Shown: in pieces, positions 12,401-22,440 of the stretch
Position numbering within the stretch: the stretch's first letter is position 1
How the letters are laid out: each line of letters begins with the position of its first letter
Assembly (NCBI GenBank): GCA_965240325.2
Contig: OZ251229.1
Span: 1,798,001 to 1,862,000 of the forward strand
Direction: 5' to 3'
Length of the DNA: 64,000 bases
Source of the DNA: Rebecca billardiae RCC1528
Lineage: Eukaryota > Haptophyta
Position numbers and translations under genes: made by a program
The notes under the pieces: generated by a model
Database searches by the model: none
Seen by the model: the letters and a program-made list of their open reading frames with translations, nothing else
What the model was told of the DNA's origin: nothing

Positions 12401-15047
12401 CGCGTGTGCGCTCGTCGCCCTCTGCGCCTCCGTGGCCGCCACCCACCTCGTCGCCTGCGCCCGGCTGCCGCCTCGGCTCGCGCCCGGCGGCGGCCAAGGC
12501 GGGTGCGGCCGCCGTGGGTGCGCAGGCGGCAGCGAGGGCGAGGGCGAGGGCGAGGGCGAGGGCGGCGCTGCAGGGGCGCGCGTGCCGCCGACGCCGCCGC
12601 CCACCACCGCCGCCGGCGGCGGCGGCGGCGGCAAGGCAGCCAGCTTGGACGCAGGCGCCTGCGCCGCCGCGCCGCCCAGCACGCGCACGTGCACGGCGGA
12701 GCGCAGCGCCCTCGCGCGCGCCGCGTGCGCGGCCGAGCCCCTGCGGTCGGCCGCGCCCGATGCCGGCCCCAAGCTGCTGCCCCAGATCTCGGGGTGCGCT
12801 CTACTCTCGTTCACCGCCGTGCGCGCCGCGGTGGCGCAGGCGCACACCACCGAGCTGCAGCGCGGAGGCGGCTGGCCCAACACGGCGACCGGCTGCGCCG
12901 GCGTGGCGTCGGTTGTACTACTGCTGCACTCGCAGCGGCAGGCACGCGGCGGCGCGCGGCGGCGTGCCGAGCGCGCGCCGACGCGAGCGCCGGGCGGCGC
13001 CGCCCTCTCCGCCCGCCTCGGCGCGCGCTGCGCAGCGCTCCTGCGCGCCGTGCGCGCGGCGGGCTCGGCGGAGGCGCGCGCGCGCGCGCGCGCGCTCGGC
13101 GGCGCGCTCGCGCGCGCGGCGCGCCCGCTGCTCTGCGCGGCGCTCGCGGCGTGGTGCGCGCGCGCGTGGCACGCCGCGTCGCCGCGCGCGCCCGCGCCCG
13201 CGTCCGCTCACGGCTGGGCAATGCCCGCGGCCGCCGCGGGCGCGGCCGCCGCCGCCGGCGGCGCGCTCGCGCTCGCGCCGTGCGCGTGGGCGGCGGCGTT
13301 GGCGGCGGGCGCGGCCGCGCTCTCCGCCGCAGCCGTCGGCACGCGCTTGGCACCGGGCGCGCCGAGGGCGGCGGCGCCGCGCGCCGCGCCGAGCGCGCGC
13401 GCGCTGCGCGAGAGTGCCGATGCTTCGCTGCGCGCCGCGGCGGCGCTTGCGCGCGCGGCGGTGCGCTCGGCGCGCGCGGCCGCGGCCGCGGCCGAGGCGG
13501 CGGCGGCGGGCGCGCGGCCGGCCGCGCCGGCGGCGGCGTCGACGTGGCACGCGGCGCGCGGTGAGCCCGCGCCGTCGCCGCTCGAGCGCCTCTCCGCCGC
13601 CGAGCTTGCAGACACCCTCGGAGCCGCGCTCGGCGCGCCTCAGCTGCTTGCGCTGCGCGCGTGCTCGCGCGCGCTCGCCGCGCGCCTCGGGCCAACCTTT
13701 TGGCGCGGGCGGCTTGCGGCGCGGCACGGCGCGGCACTTGGCCTCGCGTGGCGGGCGCGGCCGGTGCGCCCGGTGCTCTCGTCGCGCGGCGGGCCGCACG
13801 AGCGCGCCGCGCCGAGCGCGCGCGCCGCTGCCGCTGCCGCCGCCGCCGCGCGAGTGCTGAGCCGCTGGGCGCGCGGCGCGGCCGGCGGCGCGGCCGGCGG
13901 CGCGGCCGGCGGCGAGGGCGGCGGCGCGGCCGGCGGCGAGGGCGGCGGCGCTGGCTGGATGCGCGCGTGCGCGCTCGCGGACGCGGGCGTGCAGCTCCGC
14001 TACTGCTGGGAATGCGGCGAGATCGGCGTCGACCACGGCGAGCGCGGTGCGGGCGGCAGCGCGCGCGCGCGAGCGCGCCGCGCGCCCGCCGCCACCGGCC
14101 GCGAGCCGGCCGCGCCGGCGGGCGGCGGCGGCGCCGCCGTCATGGCCTTTGCCTCCGTGCGATCGGCGTGGGTGGTGCTCGGGGCATGCTCCGAGCACAG
14201 GCGCGCTGCCGGCGCGGCGTGCGCGGCCGGCGCGTGCGAGCCACGCGGCGCCGCCGGCGCCGGCGCGGCCCAAGCCGTCACCGCCCACCGCTCGTGCCTG
14301 GAGCGCAGCGCCGCGCGGCGCGGCGCCGGCCGGTTCGCATGCCCGCGCTGCGCCGCGCCGCTGGGCGCGACGACGCGGCCTGTGCGCGGCGCGGTTGAGC
14401 TGCTTGGGGTGGCGGCGCGCTCGGCCGCGCTGCGCTGGCAGGCGGCGCGCACGCTCGCGCTCGCGCTCGCCGCGCGCGCCGCGCTCGCCGCGACGGAGTG
14501 CGCGTGCGCCCTCGCGCAGCGCGGCGCGCGCGGCGGCGCGCCCGGCGGTGGCGGCGGTGCGATTCTCTCGTGCGTTGCGCGGTGCGGCGCGCACGCGCTG
14601 CACCGCGTCGCGCCGCCGCGGCCGCGCGACGTGCCGCTGCTCGCGTTCGCGCTGCTGCTCGTCAGCCTGCTGCGCACCCTGAGCAGCCGCGCGGGCTGGC
14701 GCGCGCTCTCGCGAGCGCGCACCGCGCCGGAGCAGCTCGCGCATGTGCTGCGCGCCGCGGCGCTGTGCGTGTCGGCTGTGGGCGTCCTGTGGTCACACAC
14801 GACGCTGCCGCTGCGCGCGCTGCACCCGCTCTTCGCGATGCAGCTGCCCGCGCCGATGGGCCGCGCGCTCGCCGCGGCGAACACGGCGGGCTTCGCGCTC
14901 GGCGCGGCGGCGGCGCTGCTGCGCGCGTGGTGCGCGCTCGTGCGCGTGCCCACGGCGCGCGCCGCGCCGAGCGCGCGCTGCGGCTGCTGCCCCGGCGGCC
15001 GCGGCGCGCCGTCGCCGCCGTCCCCGCCGACGCCGGCCGCCGCGTGA
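9459..15047 (+). CDS. Giant polytopic membrane protein: five repeated 4-TM modules, F-box-like and RING-like C-terminus (1862 aa)
   Basis: A single open frame from ATG 9459 to TGA 15047. After a Pro-rich N-terminus come five tandem modules of about 160-190 residues, each with about four hydrophobic helices and a signature loop plus helix: YAPWQPFCGG (about residue 118), YRPFQPFVGG (278), YRAWQPFCGG (443), YALWMPFGGG (638), YRLVQPLAGG (827), each followed by xxFxxxQAxGW. A half module follows (about 935-1000). Residues about 1374-1425 (LERLSAAELADTL...) resemble an F-box. Residues about 1516-1631 contain CWECGE, ACSEH, HRSCLERSA and CPRC, which resembles a degenerate RING-CH (C4HC3) finger, followed by hydrophobic helices. 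Inferred role: membrane-embedded ubiquitin ligase or adaptor. The membrane repeats are clear; F-box and RING calls are tentative. Ala/Gly-rich stretches could hide unspliced introns. Confidence 0.75.
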   Translation: MEADDRRRAHGPSPRPALVPPPAPPPDRTRRGAAARAAPTPPPPPLLFLSEGHQIRLGAGLLSVVWFAFFVVAERRWARAAEGQRAEVAFLVAAASLGLAWTGPLTILAGTRLYPRAYAPWQPFCGGFVFEILQAFGWLLYSTSLMVCMLSLANLNSAHWRRAHVDGGFVALGALGFAGGALLNLSLDHFDARHSARAAAAARAAPPAARRAHHFELSSSPTSLVSALLALTGFGLFLCCELCRETLPPAALPISALPFALAAALTQCVNGPAHLPAYRPFQPFVGGSSFVLLQAFGWLLLGGVAQVVVLLPAGRISEVEGVVPACGVTGLASQLVLLASLKYYEPPARAPPAGAARAGGAGGAGAARAGLGGRVLACAEVVLSLCFWGWAACAFVLGCALERWPRASPLDAAALPPLALLLLAIAPPCAHLAGVRLHGGAGYRAWQPFCGGTMFCVAQGFGWMLYGFFGVLLLMRARGARRAPPGAPDGGVGGGAPAGGGGSPADSIAFAIGSLAYGLLVLSLEQWDPKCAAGPGARARAAPPARGARARARGGAWTGEMCASATMAGAAMALCVALDALRGADLLRAVTPRLGAARAEEAEEPGAMAAMLLASATALFGIAAAVAHVGAACRVRGYALWMPFGGGDAFVARQALGWTVCAMAQALLWVLVLTRIETLPCGGMISAAGALAGCAQALLLASLGHFESGDGDGGARRASAAERAAAAAAARADEQQHAAAALGGARGGALAPPRGARCLAPRSPRAVQLVNSCLVLVSTGCVLAADALRGPQPQVAQVALATGAILGCHTLACSHACLGPTLHSGSYRLVQPLAGGRYFVALQAAGWACCGVALVGALTALYARVGSVPMDGVVSTIGVLLLIAQLLVGLSVHVFRPPQPPPPPRPQPPQPRPQPQPQPQPQPWRAARPGRAPPLHATSAQLVALAMAASSLGLFTAADLAPRAQLGADGALRGVPTEPIIACALVALCASVAATHLVACARLPPRLAPGGGQGGCGRRGCAGGSEGEGEGEGEGGAAGARVPPTPPPTTAAGGGGGGKAASLDAGACAAAPPSTRTCTAERSALARAACAAEPLRSAAPDAGPKLLPQISGCALLSFTAVRAAVAQAHTTELQRGGGWPNTATGCAGVASVVLLLHSQRQARGGARRRAERAPTRAPGGAALSARLGARCAALLRAVRAAGSAEARARARALGGALARAARPLLCAALAAWCARAWHAASPRAPAPASAHGWAMPAAAAGAAAAAGGALALAPCAWAAALAAGAAALSAAAVGTRLAPGAPRAAAPRAAPSARALRESADASLRAAAALARAAVRSARAAAAAAEAAAAGARPAAPAAASTWHAARGEPAPSPLERLSAAELADTLGAALGAPQLLALRACSRALAARLGPTFWRGRLAARHGAALGLAWRARPVRPVLSSRGGPHERAAPSARAAAAAAAAARVLSRWARGAAGGAAGGAAGGEGGGAAGGEGGGAGWMRACALADAGVQLRYCWECGEIGVDHGERGAGGSARARARRAPAATGREPAAPAGGGGAAVMAFASVRSAWVVLGACSEHRRAAGAACAAGACEPRGAAGAGAAQAVTAHRSCLERSAARRGAGRFACPRCAAPLGATTRPVRGAVELLGVAARSAALRWQAARTLALALAARAALAATECACALAQRGARGGAPGGGGGAILSCVARCGAHALHRVAPPRPRDVPLLAFALLLVSLLRTLSSRAGWRALSRARTAPEQLAHVLRAAALCVSAVGVLWSHTTLPLRALHPLFAMQLPAPMGRALAAANTAGFALGAAAALLRAWCALVRVPTARAAPSARCGCCPGGRGAPSPPSPPTPAAA

Positions 15048-15494
15048 TTGCTGCCAGTTGTGACGAGCGGGGGGCGTGGCGAGGGCCGCGCCGAGCGGCC
15101 GGCCCCGCGCCCTCCGACACCCCGCGAGCCTCAGCCCAGGCTGGCTGCAACGGCGCAACGCCGGCAGCGAGCGCGCGCAGCCTGCGGCACGGCCCTCGAG
15201 TGCAGCACGCGGGCTGCGCGTCGGCGGCACGGCTCGGTCCGCCGGGCGGCAGCCTGCGCGCAGTGTCCGTGTGGTCAGGCGGCACCATTGATCCACTGGC
15301 GGCAATCATTGGGCAAGGAAGGCCCTATATTCTCGCGTGCCAACGGTTGTTGTGAGGGATGTGACGCGCGGCTAGACTAAGGTACATACGCCGTGTAGCT
15401 AGCATTCGTCATGAACTTGTAGTAGTAGTAGTACTTATCGCGCGCGCGCTCGTTTTTCGTCTCCCCGCTTTCACTTCAGACCTTTGGTCGCGTT
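15048..15494. other. Intergenic 3' region, no gene seen
   Basis: Short stretch between the stop of the large membrane protein and the first arm of the inverted repeat. It includes a small TAG trinucleotide run (about 15419-15433) and a CGCG run; nothing coding is recognised. Confidence 0.5.
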
Positions 15495-16221
15495 CCCCCC
15501 CCCAAGACGGGCCCGGCCCGTGATGTGCGCAGCGGAGGCGCGCGGTCGAAGTCGCGCTTTCGCCGCGTCTGAAAAAGCGCCGTGGTACCTTTGCGCGCGC
15601 TGCGCGCCACTGGGCGCACGGTGGCGGCTGCGCGCCGCCGCGCGGGCCGCATCATCGCGGCCACTGGCGCCACCGCGAGGCCGCGCGCTCGGGCTGGGCG
15701 GGCTGCCAGCCGCGCGTAGGAGCCCGCCGCGCGCGCTCGGCCCGGCTCGCGGCCTACTCGCCGCCCGTGCGCTCGGCACGCGGCCGGCGCGACCCGGGCG
15801 GCGCGGCGCGCGAGGTTCGCGCGCCCGCTCGCCGGGCGCGTGAGCGAGTCGGGCGCGTTCGGTCGGCGGCGCCTGAGGGAGCGTGTCCCTCACGAGCTGT
15901 AGCGAGCCGGGCTCCCTCGCCTCGACGCCCGAGGCGGTGCGCCGCGCGCGTTCTGTGCCGGTCTGCGGCGGCGCAGTGGCTGCGCTCGCGCACGGACGGC
16001 CGCTGGGCTTGGATGGGCGCTCTCGAGCGCGTTTGGCGGCGGATCCCGCGCGGAGCGCTGGGGCAGGCACGGCGATCCGCCCTGTCCGCGCCCAGCCCGC
16101 CTCGTGACGGAGGCCTTGCCCATCGACCGCTCGCGCGCCTCACCGCCGGCGCTAGACCGGAGTCGGGCGTGGGCCGCACGCGCCGCGCGGGCCGCGCGCG
16201 CGCCCGGTCGGCCCACGAAGG
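15495..16221. repeat. Left arm of 0.73 kb foldback repeat A
   Basis: This 727 bp arm is the reverse complement of 18327-19054 with only a few differences (for example GGTACC versus GGTGCC near 15586, a one-base indel near the outer end, and single changes near 16083 and 16100). The outer end begins with a C-run followed by AAGACGGG; the inner end stops sharply after CCCACGAAGG. No clear target-site duplication is visible outside the arms. Long open frames in it are GC-driven mirror images of the other arm and are not called genes. Confidence 0.9.
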
Positions 16222-18326
16222 CGATGCGATGTGCTCTTCACTGCGCCTGACTCTCGCATGCGCTGACTGGCCGCACGCCTTCTTGGCCGTCGCCTTTGGC
16301 GCGCCTGGCTCCAGCATGCGCGCGTGTGTCGCTGTGCACGAAGTGGGCACAAGTCAGAAGTGTAGCAATCGTGAGCGGCGCTTAGCCTGCGGGCTACGTA
16401 TGCAGCTTGCCCCGTGCCTGATATATCGCTGGGCACGCGAGAGGCTATGCCACACATATCCAGATATGCGCCAGTAGATAGCACGTGGCTACGTCCAACA
16501 CGTCTAGGCGGAAGGTCGGGTGAGTCTAACAACTGAGGCGGCGACCCGAATACCTAAGTCCTAACAACATCGACGGCCAGGCCCGTCGTGGTGTCACGTC
16601 AGCTGAGACTCTCTGGCTGACAGGTCAGAGCCGCCATCACCGATGCCGTGCCCGCGCCGATGCGGCTAGGCACACGACCGAGCGAGCATGCGCCATCACG
16701 GTATGCCCGAGGCAGGCCCGAGGCAGCCCACCATGCTGGCCGACATCATCTCGGGCTCGGCATCCAGGACGGCAGTTGCTGGCCGAGCAGGCTAACGCGC
16801 CGGCCCATAGTGTGCTCGCAAGTTTGCTCGGCCCATAAGGCGCTTCCTCCCGAGGTCGAGATCGTGGTGGGCCACCAGCTGTGCGCGCCGGCCAACCTTG
16901 CCTCAAACGCCAAGCGCAAGCAGCTCGCCATCTGCTGCCGCGGCAGAGGCGAGCTGAGTGCGCCAGCCAGCCTGTGTCACCGCCTGACAGACCAAGGCAT
17001 CATTGGTGACTGCTCGTGTAGCCGTGCCATCCAGAGTGCAATTCAGTGGGGCGAGCTGCTGCTGGTCAGGCGACAGAGGCTGTGCCCCGTGTCACACGCG
17101 GACGTCGCAGTGCGAGAGAGCACGCCGAGGCGGCGCTGCAGGTAGCGAGAGCGGTTGAGAATCATGCCCGACTGACACTGCTGCCCGCATTGTCAGCATT
17201 GCTTGCTGGAAGGGCTGGCTGCAGGTGCCACCCAGCCCGCCGGCCAGCCAACCGTCGTCGCCACCACCATCGCAACTGGCATACCCGCCGCCACCACTGC
17301 CAACATCTCCGCCGCTACGCCCGCCGCGTAGAACGCTGCCGTCGCCGCCGCCAGGCCTGCCACCGAGCTCGCAGCCAAGCCCGCAGCCATCACCGCCACA
17401 GTTGCCCCCTCCTCCCAGTCCGCCGCCGAGCCCACCGCGGATCCCACCACCATCGCTACCACCATCACCGCCAGCGTCGTCACCACCTAGTCCACAGCCG
17501 TCATCACCGTCATCATCACCGCCCAGTCCGCCGCCGATCCCAGAGCGTCGTCGCCGCCATCGTCTCTGCCGCCATCGCCGCTGCCCAGCCAGTCCAGTCT
17601 CGCGCGGTCATCGCACAGTATTCAAGCTCAACGGTCGACACTACATCAGCAGGCCGGGTGGTGGTCCCAGGTGCGCATGGCAACGGGTGTCAAGCAGCGT
17701 CGTCCGCTCAACAGGTGTACGTTCCCTACATCCGTGCTGCTGCTCGGGCTCTGGCGAGTCTGGCAGAGCTGTCGGCACTGCACACGCGCGGGCTCGCGCA
17801 CACTGCAGCGTCTATGTGCAGCACTGCTGAGTGAACAGCGCGCACACAGCCATGGGCACGGCATGCCTAGCACGGCCGTGAGACGGGCGTGCGCGGCTGC
17901 GCTCGGGCGGCCCAGGCTGCATCAACTGCGCATGTCGCTCGCCAACACTCTAGCTGGGCCTGCTAGCTCAGCTTGTGCGCATGCGCAGCCGGTGCTCAGT
18001 CGGCTCGGCACAGTCACTGCTATGGGCGATAGCAGCGCTTTGTGCCCTGCTGTGCCAAGGTCTGCGCAGCTGTGGGCTCATTGGGCGCGGACAGCAGCAT
18101 GCGCCGCGCGCCGCATGTCTGTGAACGCTGCCAGCTAGCGCACTCAAAGGGCAGCAGCCAGTGGTCATGACTGCAGCAGGAGGGCACTCCTCCAGCACCG
18201 CAGGCATGAAGACGCATGAGCGCTGAGCATGGCGAGAAACGAGTGCGACCGGCTAAGCAGAGATGCCAGCTGAAAGGTAGGCTGCTGCAACTGCATTGCC
18301 CTCGCGTGCCGCCAGATGCCGCGCCA
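16222..18326. mobile_element. 2.1 kb spacer of foldback A with proline-rich gene remnant
   Basis: The spacer is enclosed by the two foldback arms. At about 17225-17530 the plus strand encodes a continuous Pro/Ser-rich run (PPSPPASQPSSPPPSQ and similar) of the kind found in algal hydroxyproline-rich glycoproteins; it fades into non-protein-like sequence. I see no transposase, reverse transcriptase or helicase motif. It may be captured host sequence between foldback arms. Confidence 0.45.
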
Positions 18327-19054
18327 CCTTCGTGGGCTGACCGGGCGCGCGCGCGGCCCGCGCGGCGCGTGCGGCCCACGCCCGACTCCGGTCTAGCGCC
18401 GGCGGTGAGGCGCGCGAGCGGTCGATGGGCAAGGCCTCCGTTACGAGGCGGGCTGGGCGCGAACAGGGCGGATCGCCGTGCCTGCCCCAGCGCTCCGCGC
18501 GGGATCCGCCGCCAAACGCGCTCGAGAGCGCCCATCCAAGCCCAGCGGCCGTCCGTGCGCGAGCGCAGCCACTGCGCCGCCGCAGACCGGCACAGAACGC
18601 GCGCGGCGCACCGCCTCGGGCGTCGAGGCGAGGGAGCCCGGCTCGCTACAGCTCGTGAGGGACACGCTCCCTCAGGCGCCGCCGACCGAACGCGCCCGAC
18701 TCGCTCACGCGCCCGGCGAGCGGGCGCGCGAACCTCGCGCGCCGCGCCGCCCGGGTCGCGCCGGCCGCGTGCCGAGCGCACGGGCGGCGAGTAGGCCGCG
18801 AGCCGGGCCGAGCGCGCGCGGCGGGCTCCTACGCGCGGCTGGCAGCCCGCCCAGCCCGAGCGCGCGGCCTCGCGGTGGCGCCAGTGGCCGCGATGATGCG
18901 GCCCGCGCGGCGGCGCGCAGCCGCCACCGTGCGCCCAGTGGCGCGCAGCGCGCGCAAAGGCACCACGGCGCTTTTTCAGACGCGGCGAAAGCGCGACTTC
19001 GACCGCGCGCCTCCGCTGCGCACATCACGGGCCGGGGCCCGTCTTGGGGGGGGG
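18327..19054. repeat. Right arm of foldback repeat A
   Basis: Reverse complement of the left arm at 15495-16221, 728 bp. Its outer end (a run of nine to ten G) lies only about 70 bp upstream of the ATG of the polyglycine protein gene, so the arm supplies or displaces much of that gene's promoter. Confidence 0.9.
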
Positions 19055-19125
19055 AGCGTCGTCCCGGGCGCTGGCTCCGCACAGGCGTTTCGACTTTCGC
19101 GCGGCGGCGGCGGACGGCTTCCAGC

Positions 19126-19848
19126 ATGGCGGATGATGTGCCGCCGGCACGCGGCGACGCCGCCGGAGACGCGGCGGCGGCGCCCGACGACGAGATGGTG
19201 CTGCACGCGCGCGCGGGCACGCTCGACTTTGTGCGCGAGGTGGCAGGCTGGCTGCAGCAGCTCACGCGCCGGCCCGTGCGCCTCGACTCGTACTCGTTCG
19301 CGCCGACCGGCCGCACGGCCGCCGACGCGCGGTGCGACGCGCTCCTCCGCTGCACGCCGTTCGTGCGCGAGGAGGCGTACGCGCACACGTTCCACGCGCT
19401 GGCGGAGTACATCACGGCGATGCTGCGCGAACCGCAGCCCGAGGTCGCGCTGCGCGAGCTGCACTGGACGCAGGAGCTCGGCTGGGAGCCGGTCGAGCGA
19501 CAGCTCGCGTGGCTCGCCGCGAGGCGCGCCAACGAGACCGACGGCGGCGGCGCCGACCTCGCGGCCGAGGCGAAGGGCGGCGGCGGCAGCGGCGCGGGGT
19601 TTCAGGTGCTCTGCGGCGACCGTGTCATCGTCGATGCCGGCGGCGGTGGCGGCGGCGGCTTTGGCATGCCGTCCTCGTCCTCCCAGCAGCGCAGGCCTCC
19701 TGGCTTCCGGCTCGGCGGCGCGCCGCCGCGGAGCCGCGCGCCGCTTCGCTCGGACGGGGAGCTGCCCGGGTCGCGCGCCGACCGGCGTCGGCGGCGACGC
19801 CTGGAGGCGCAGCGCAGGAGGCTCGGCGGAGGCGGCGGCGGAGGCGGA

Positions 19849-19889
<41 letters not shown>

Positions 19890-21336
19890 AGGCGGAGGCG
19901 GCGGCGGCGGCGGCGGCGGAGGCGGCGGCGGCGGCGGGGGCGGAGGAGGCGGTGGCGGCGGCGGTGGCGGTGGCGGCGGTGGCGGTGGCGGCGGAGGCGG
20001 CGGCGGTGGAGGCGGCGGTGGCGGCGGAGGTGGCGGAGGCGGTGGTGGCGGCGGCGGAGGCGGCGGCGGCGGTGACGACGACGACGACGACGACAACGCC
20101 GATGCCGCTGCTGGCAGTGCCAGCGCTCCTGAGGGCGACACCGCAGGCACTCCAGCATCGCGCGGCGGCAGCAGCAGCGCGACCGGTGGCGCGGACGGCG
20201 AGCGGCCGCATCCCGGCGGCGCGGTCAACAGCTCCTCCGTCGCGCCGCCCGCCTCTGCGGACCCCGCCCCCCCCGCCGCGCCGCGCGCCGACGCGCGCGC
20301 CGAGCCGGAGGGCGAGCGCACCGCCGCCGGCGCTGCAGCGGCCGGCGGCGCACCGCCGCAGCCTCGGGAGGCGGAGGGCGCGGGCGGCGCGGGCGCAGGT
20401 GTGCAGCTCTACCTGCGGCTGCCGAGCGGCGACCCGTGCTTCGTCGACGTGGGCGGCGGCTCCGGCTGCGCGCACGCCGCCGGCGCGAGCGCGGACGAGT
20501 GCCGCACACACCTGGACACGCCGGTCGCGGAGGAGGGCGCGGCGCGGCGCCGTCCCCGGGCCGAGCGCGGCGGCGCGCCCGCCGGCTGCGACGGCGCTCG
20601 CTTGAACCGCACGCTGCAGCTGTGCGCGCGCACGCCCGGTCAGGAGCTGCGCGTGCTCGGCGGCGGCGGCGCGGAGGCAAGCGTCTCTCGCTGCTGCGTG
20701 GGCAAGGACTCGATCGCGTTCACCTTCAAGTTCGGACTGGCCGTCGGCGCCGCGCCCGCGGGGCGGCGGGAGGCGGCCGCGCCTACGCGCGCCAAGGGCA
20801 GCGGTGCACCGGACGCGCCGGCGCGCGAGGCGAGCGGCGCGGCGGCGCGGCGGGCGGGTGCGGGCGAGCAGGCCGCGCCGTGGACGCCGCCCGTGCTGCT
20901 GGCGATGAGCGCGGACGCGCACGGCACGGGCGCCTCGACGCGCGTGCCGATGCCCGCGGCGTCCGCCGCCGCTCCCGCGCTCCCATGGCTGCTGCTTGCC
21001 GCCGCGGCCGCGCTGCTTGCACGGCGCGCTCTCGGCAGTGCGCGGCGCGCGCGCACAGGCCGCGCGCCGACCGAGGCGGCGAACGCGGCCGATGCGCTAG
21101 CGCTGGTGCCGGAAGACGGCGTCGCTTCGGCCGTCGTGGGCTGCTGCGCCGCAGCACCCGCCTCCCAGCCCGGCTGCGCACCGCCCGGCGCGCCGACGCT
21201 CGCGCGGTGGCTTTGGGCGGACGCTGCAGCTGCGCGCCCAGCCCGTCTGTGCGCGCCCCGCGCGTCATCCGCGGAGGCGGCTGTCTCCGGCCGCGCGGAC
21301 GGGCTGCGCTCGCCCCTGCTGGCGCAAATCGTCTAG
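19126..21336 (+). CDS. Unrecognised protein with 83-residue polyglycine tract and a C-terminal membrane helix (736 aa)
   Basis: I chose ATG 19126 (MADDVPPARGDAAG) because upstream codons in the same frame belong to foldback repeat A. Residues about 20-150 have balanced composition and look globular and mostly helical (TLDFVREVAGWLQQLTRR, EEAYAHTFHALAEYITAMLR, ELGWEPVERQLAWLAARR). A basic patch precedes 83 uninterrupted glycines (19825-20073), then seven Asp. A Cys-containing domain follows (about 425-545; VQLYLRLPSGDPCFVDVGGG, LNRTLQLCARTPGQEL, IAFTFKFGLAVG), then a hydrophobic helix (about 618-637; LPWLLLAAAAALLARRAL) and a tail ending SPLLAQIV. Probably a single-pass membrane protein; topology unknown. 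No family recognised. Confidence 0.7.
19825..20073 (+). repeat. GGN codon repeat encoding 83 glycines
   Basis: Every codon from 19825 through 20073 is GGC, GGA, GGT or GGG, followed directly by seven GAC codons. The mix of third bases shows the tract is not a pure GGC microsatellite and has been held as glycine. The antisense frame would be polyproline, but sequence on both sides supports the plus strand. Confidence 0.9.
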
Positions 21337-21689
21337 CAGGGCTCACCACGCGCAGCCAGCGACACGGGAACACTCAATTGGTGTCAGACTGCACTAGTAC
21401 TCGCTAGTGAGCCCTAGTCGCTGGCGCTGATTCCGACGGGCCGTGGCTTACTAACTGATGAGTTACTGACTAGCGACCGTGGCGCAGTGAGTTGGCGATC
21501 GAGACTCGAATTCGAGAGTGACTCTCTTTTATTCCTTTGGACTAGGCCTAGCTCAGTCTCAGTGACTCACCGCGGACCGCCGCGGTGCTTACAAATGATC
21601 GCGTTCCGCGGTCCTTCCGTAGAACCAACGCAGTTAGGGGCCCGCGGTGCACCCTCCGTCGGCTGCTCGGCTGCTCAATGTCGTAGCTG
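21337..21689. other. Intergenic, nothing recognised
   Basis: Moderate-GC sequence between the polyglycine gene and the decayed coding stretch; no gene, repeat or RNA recognised. Confidence 0.4.
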
Positions 21690-22440
21690 CTCAATGTCGT
21701 ATGAAGATTTATAATGGGCCAGGCCCAGTGGCAGTGGCAGTCTGCGAGACGCGTCGCAAGTTGGCAGTCCAGCTTGCCCGCCGCGTGCGCCGCGGCCGCG
21801 ATCTCGTCGCCGTCCATGTCCTCGAACAGCTTGGCGGCGTTGGCGATGCGTCGGGACTTGGCGCGCTCGTCCGATTTGTTCATCGCACCCGCCGCCGCGG
21901 CGCCGCCATCGTCCCGCTGCTTGCGCTTGCCGAGGCGGTTGGAGTTGCCGCGCATCGACCGCGAGCGCGCCGCGCATCGACCGCCAGCTGGCCCCTCGTG
22001 CACCAGCTTGGCCAGGCGCGGCGAGCGACCACCTCCAGCGGCCAGGCGGAGTTGACCGCCTTGGCGACAGGGTCCACGCGCCACGTACCGTCTTGGTGCG
22101 CGAGTCCCACGCGCCCGGAAGCGACGCCTGCGTGGTCTGCGCGTCGGGCAGGTCGAGAAGATGCGCCTCACCATGATCAGGCTCAGCGCCTCGATCACCA
22201 CCTGCTTCGCCGTGTCGATCATCTTGGCACGCCTTGCTCGCACACGGTCGCGTAGTGTCTTGCGCACGCAACTTGCCCACCACCTTGGTTAGCACGTGGC
22301 AGCGGCGGTCCTGGATGCGCTGATGCACCTGGCCCGAGAGCAGCGGGTTGTTGCAGCTCGGGCAGAACGCCCGCACCGCCATCTGCGGCGCCAGCACCTG
22401 CTCCTTCGCGTCGCGCAGTGTCGCAGTCGTCACGCCGCGG
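21690..22440 (-). pseudogene. Decayed protein-coding remnant with zinc-ribbon-like segment
   Basis: Protein-like stretches occur successively in different minus-strand frames. At about 22435-22260: MAVRAFCPSCNNPLLSGQVH... and RCHVLTKVVGKLRA; at about 22260-22135: AKMIDTAKQVVIEALSL...; at about 22100-22000: DGTWRVDPVAKAVNSAW; at about 21960-21740: KSDERAKSRRIANAAKLFED and DGDEIAAAAHAAGKLD. The frame must shift at least three times without plausible introns, so this looks like a pseudogene. CPSC suggests half a zinc-binding site. Family not recognised. Confidence 0.45.

Noticed and set aside
15471-16477. Several long frames in the foldback A arm
   Set aside because: Each has an identical partner in the other arm, on both strands; this reflects GC bias in a palindrome.
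18478-19125. Upstream extension of the polyglycine protein
   Set aside because: The codons are foldback repeat A, with an inverted twin at 15.5-16.2 kb; open only because of GC bias.
19602-20321. Antisense frame with long polyproline
   Set aside because: Mirror of the polyglycine codons; the flanks on this strand are not protein-like, whereas the plus-strand flanks are.
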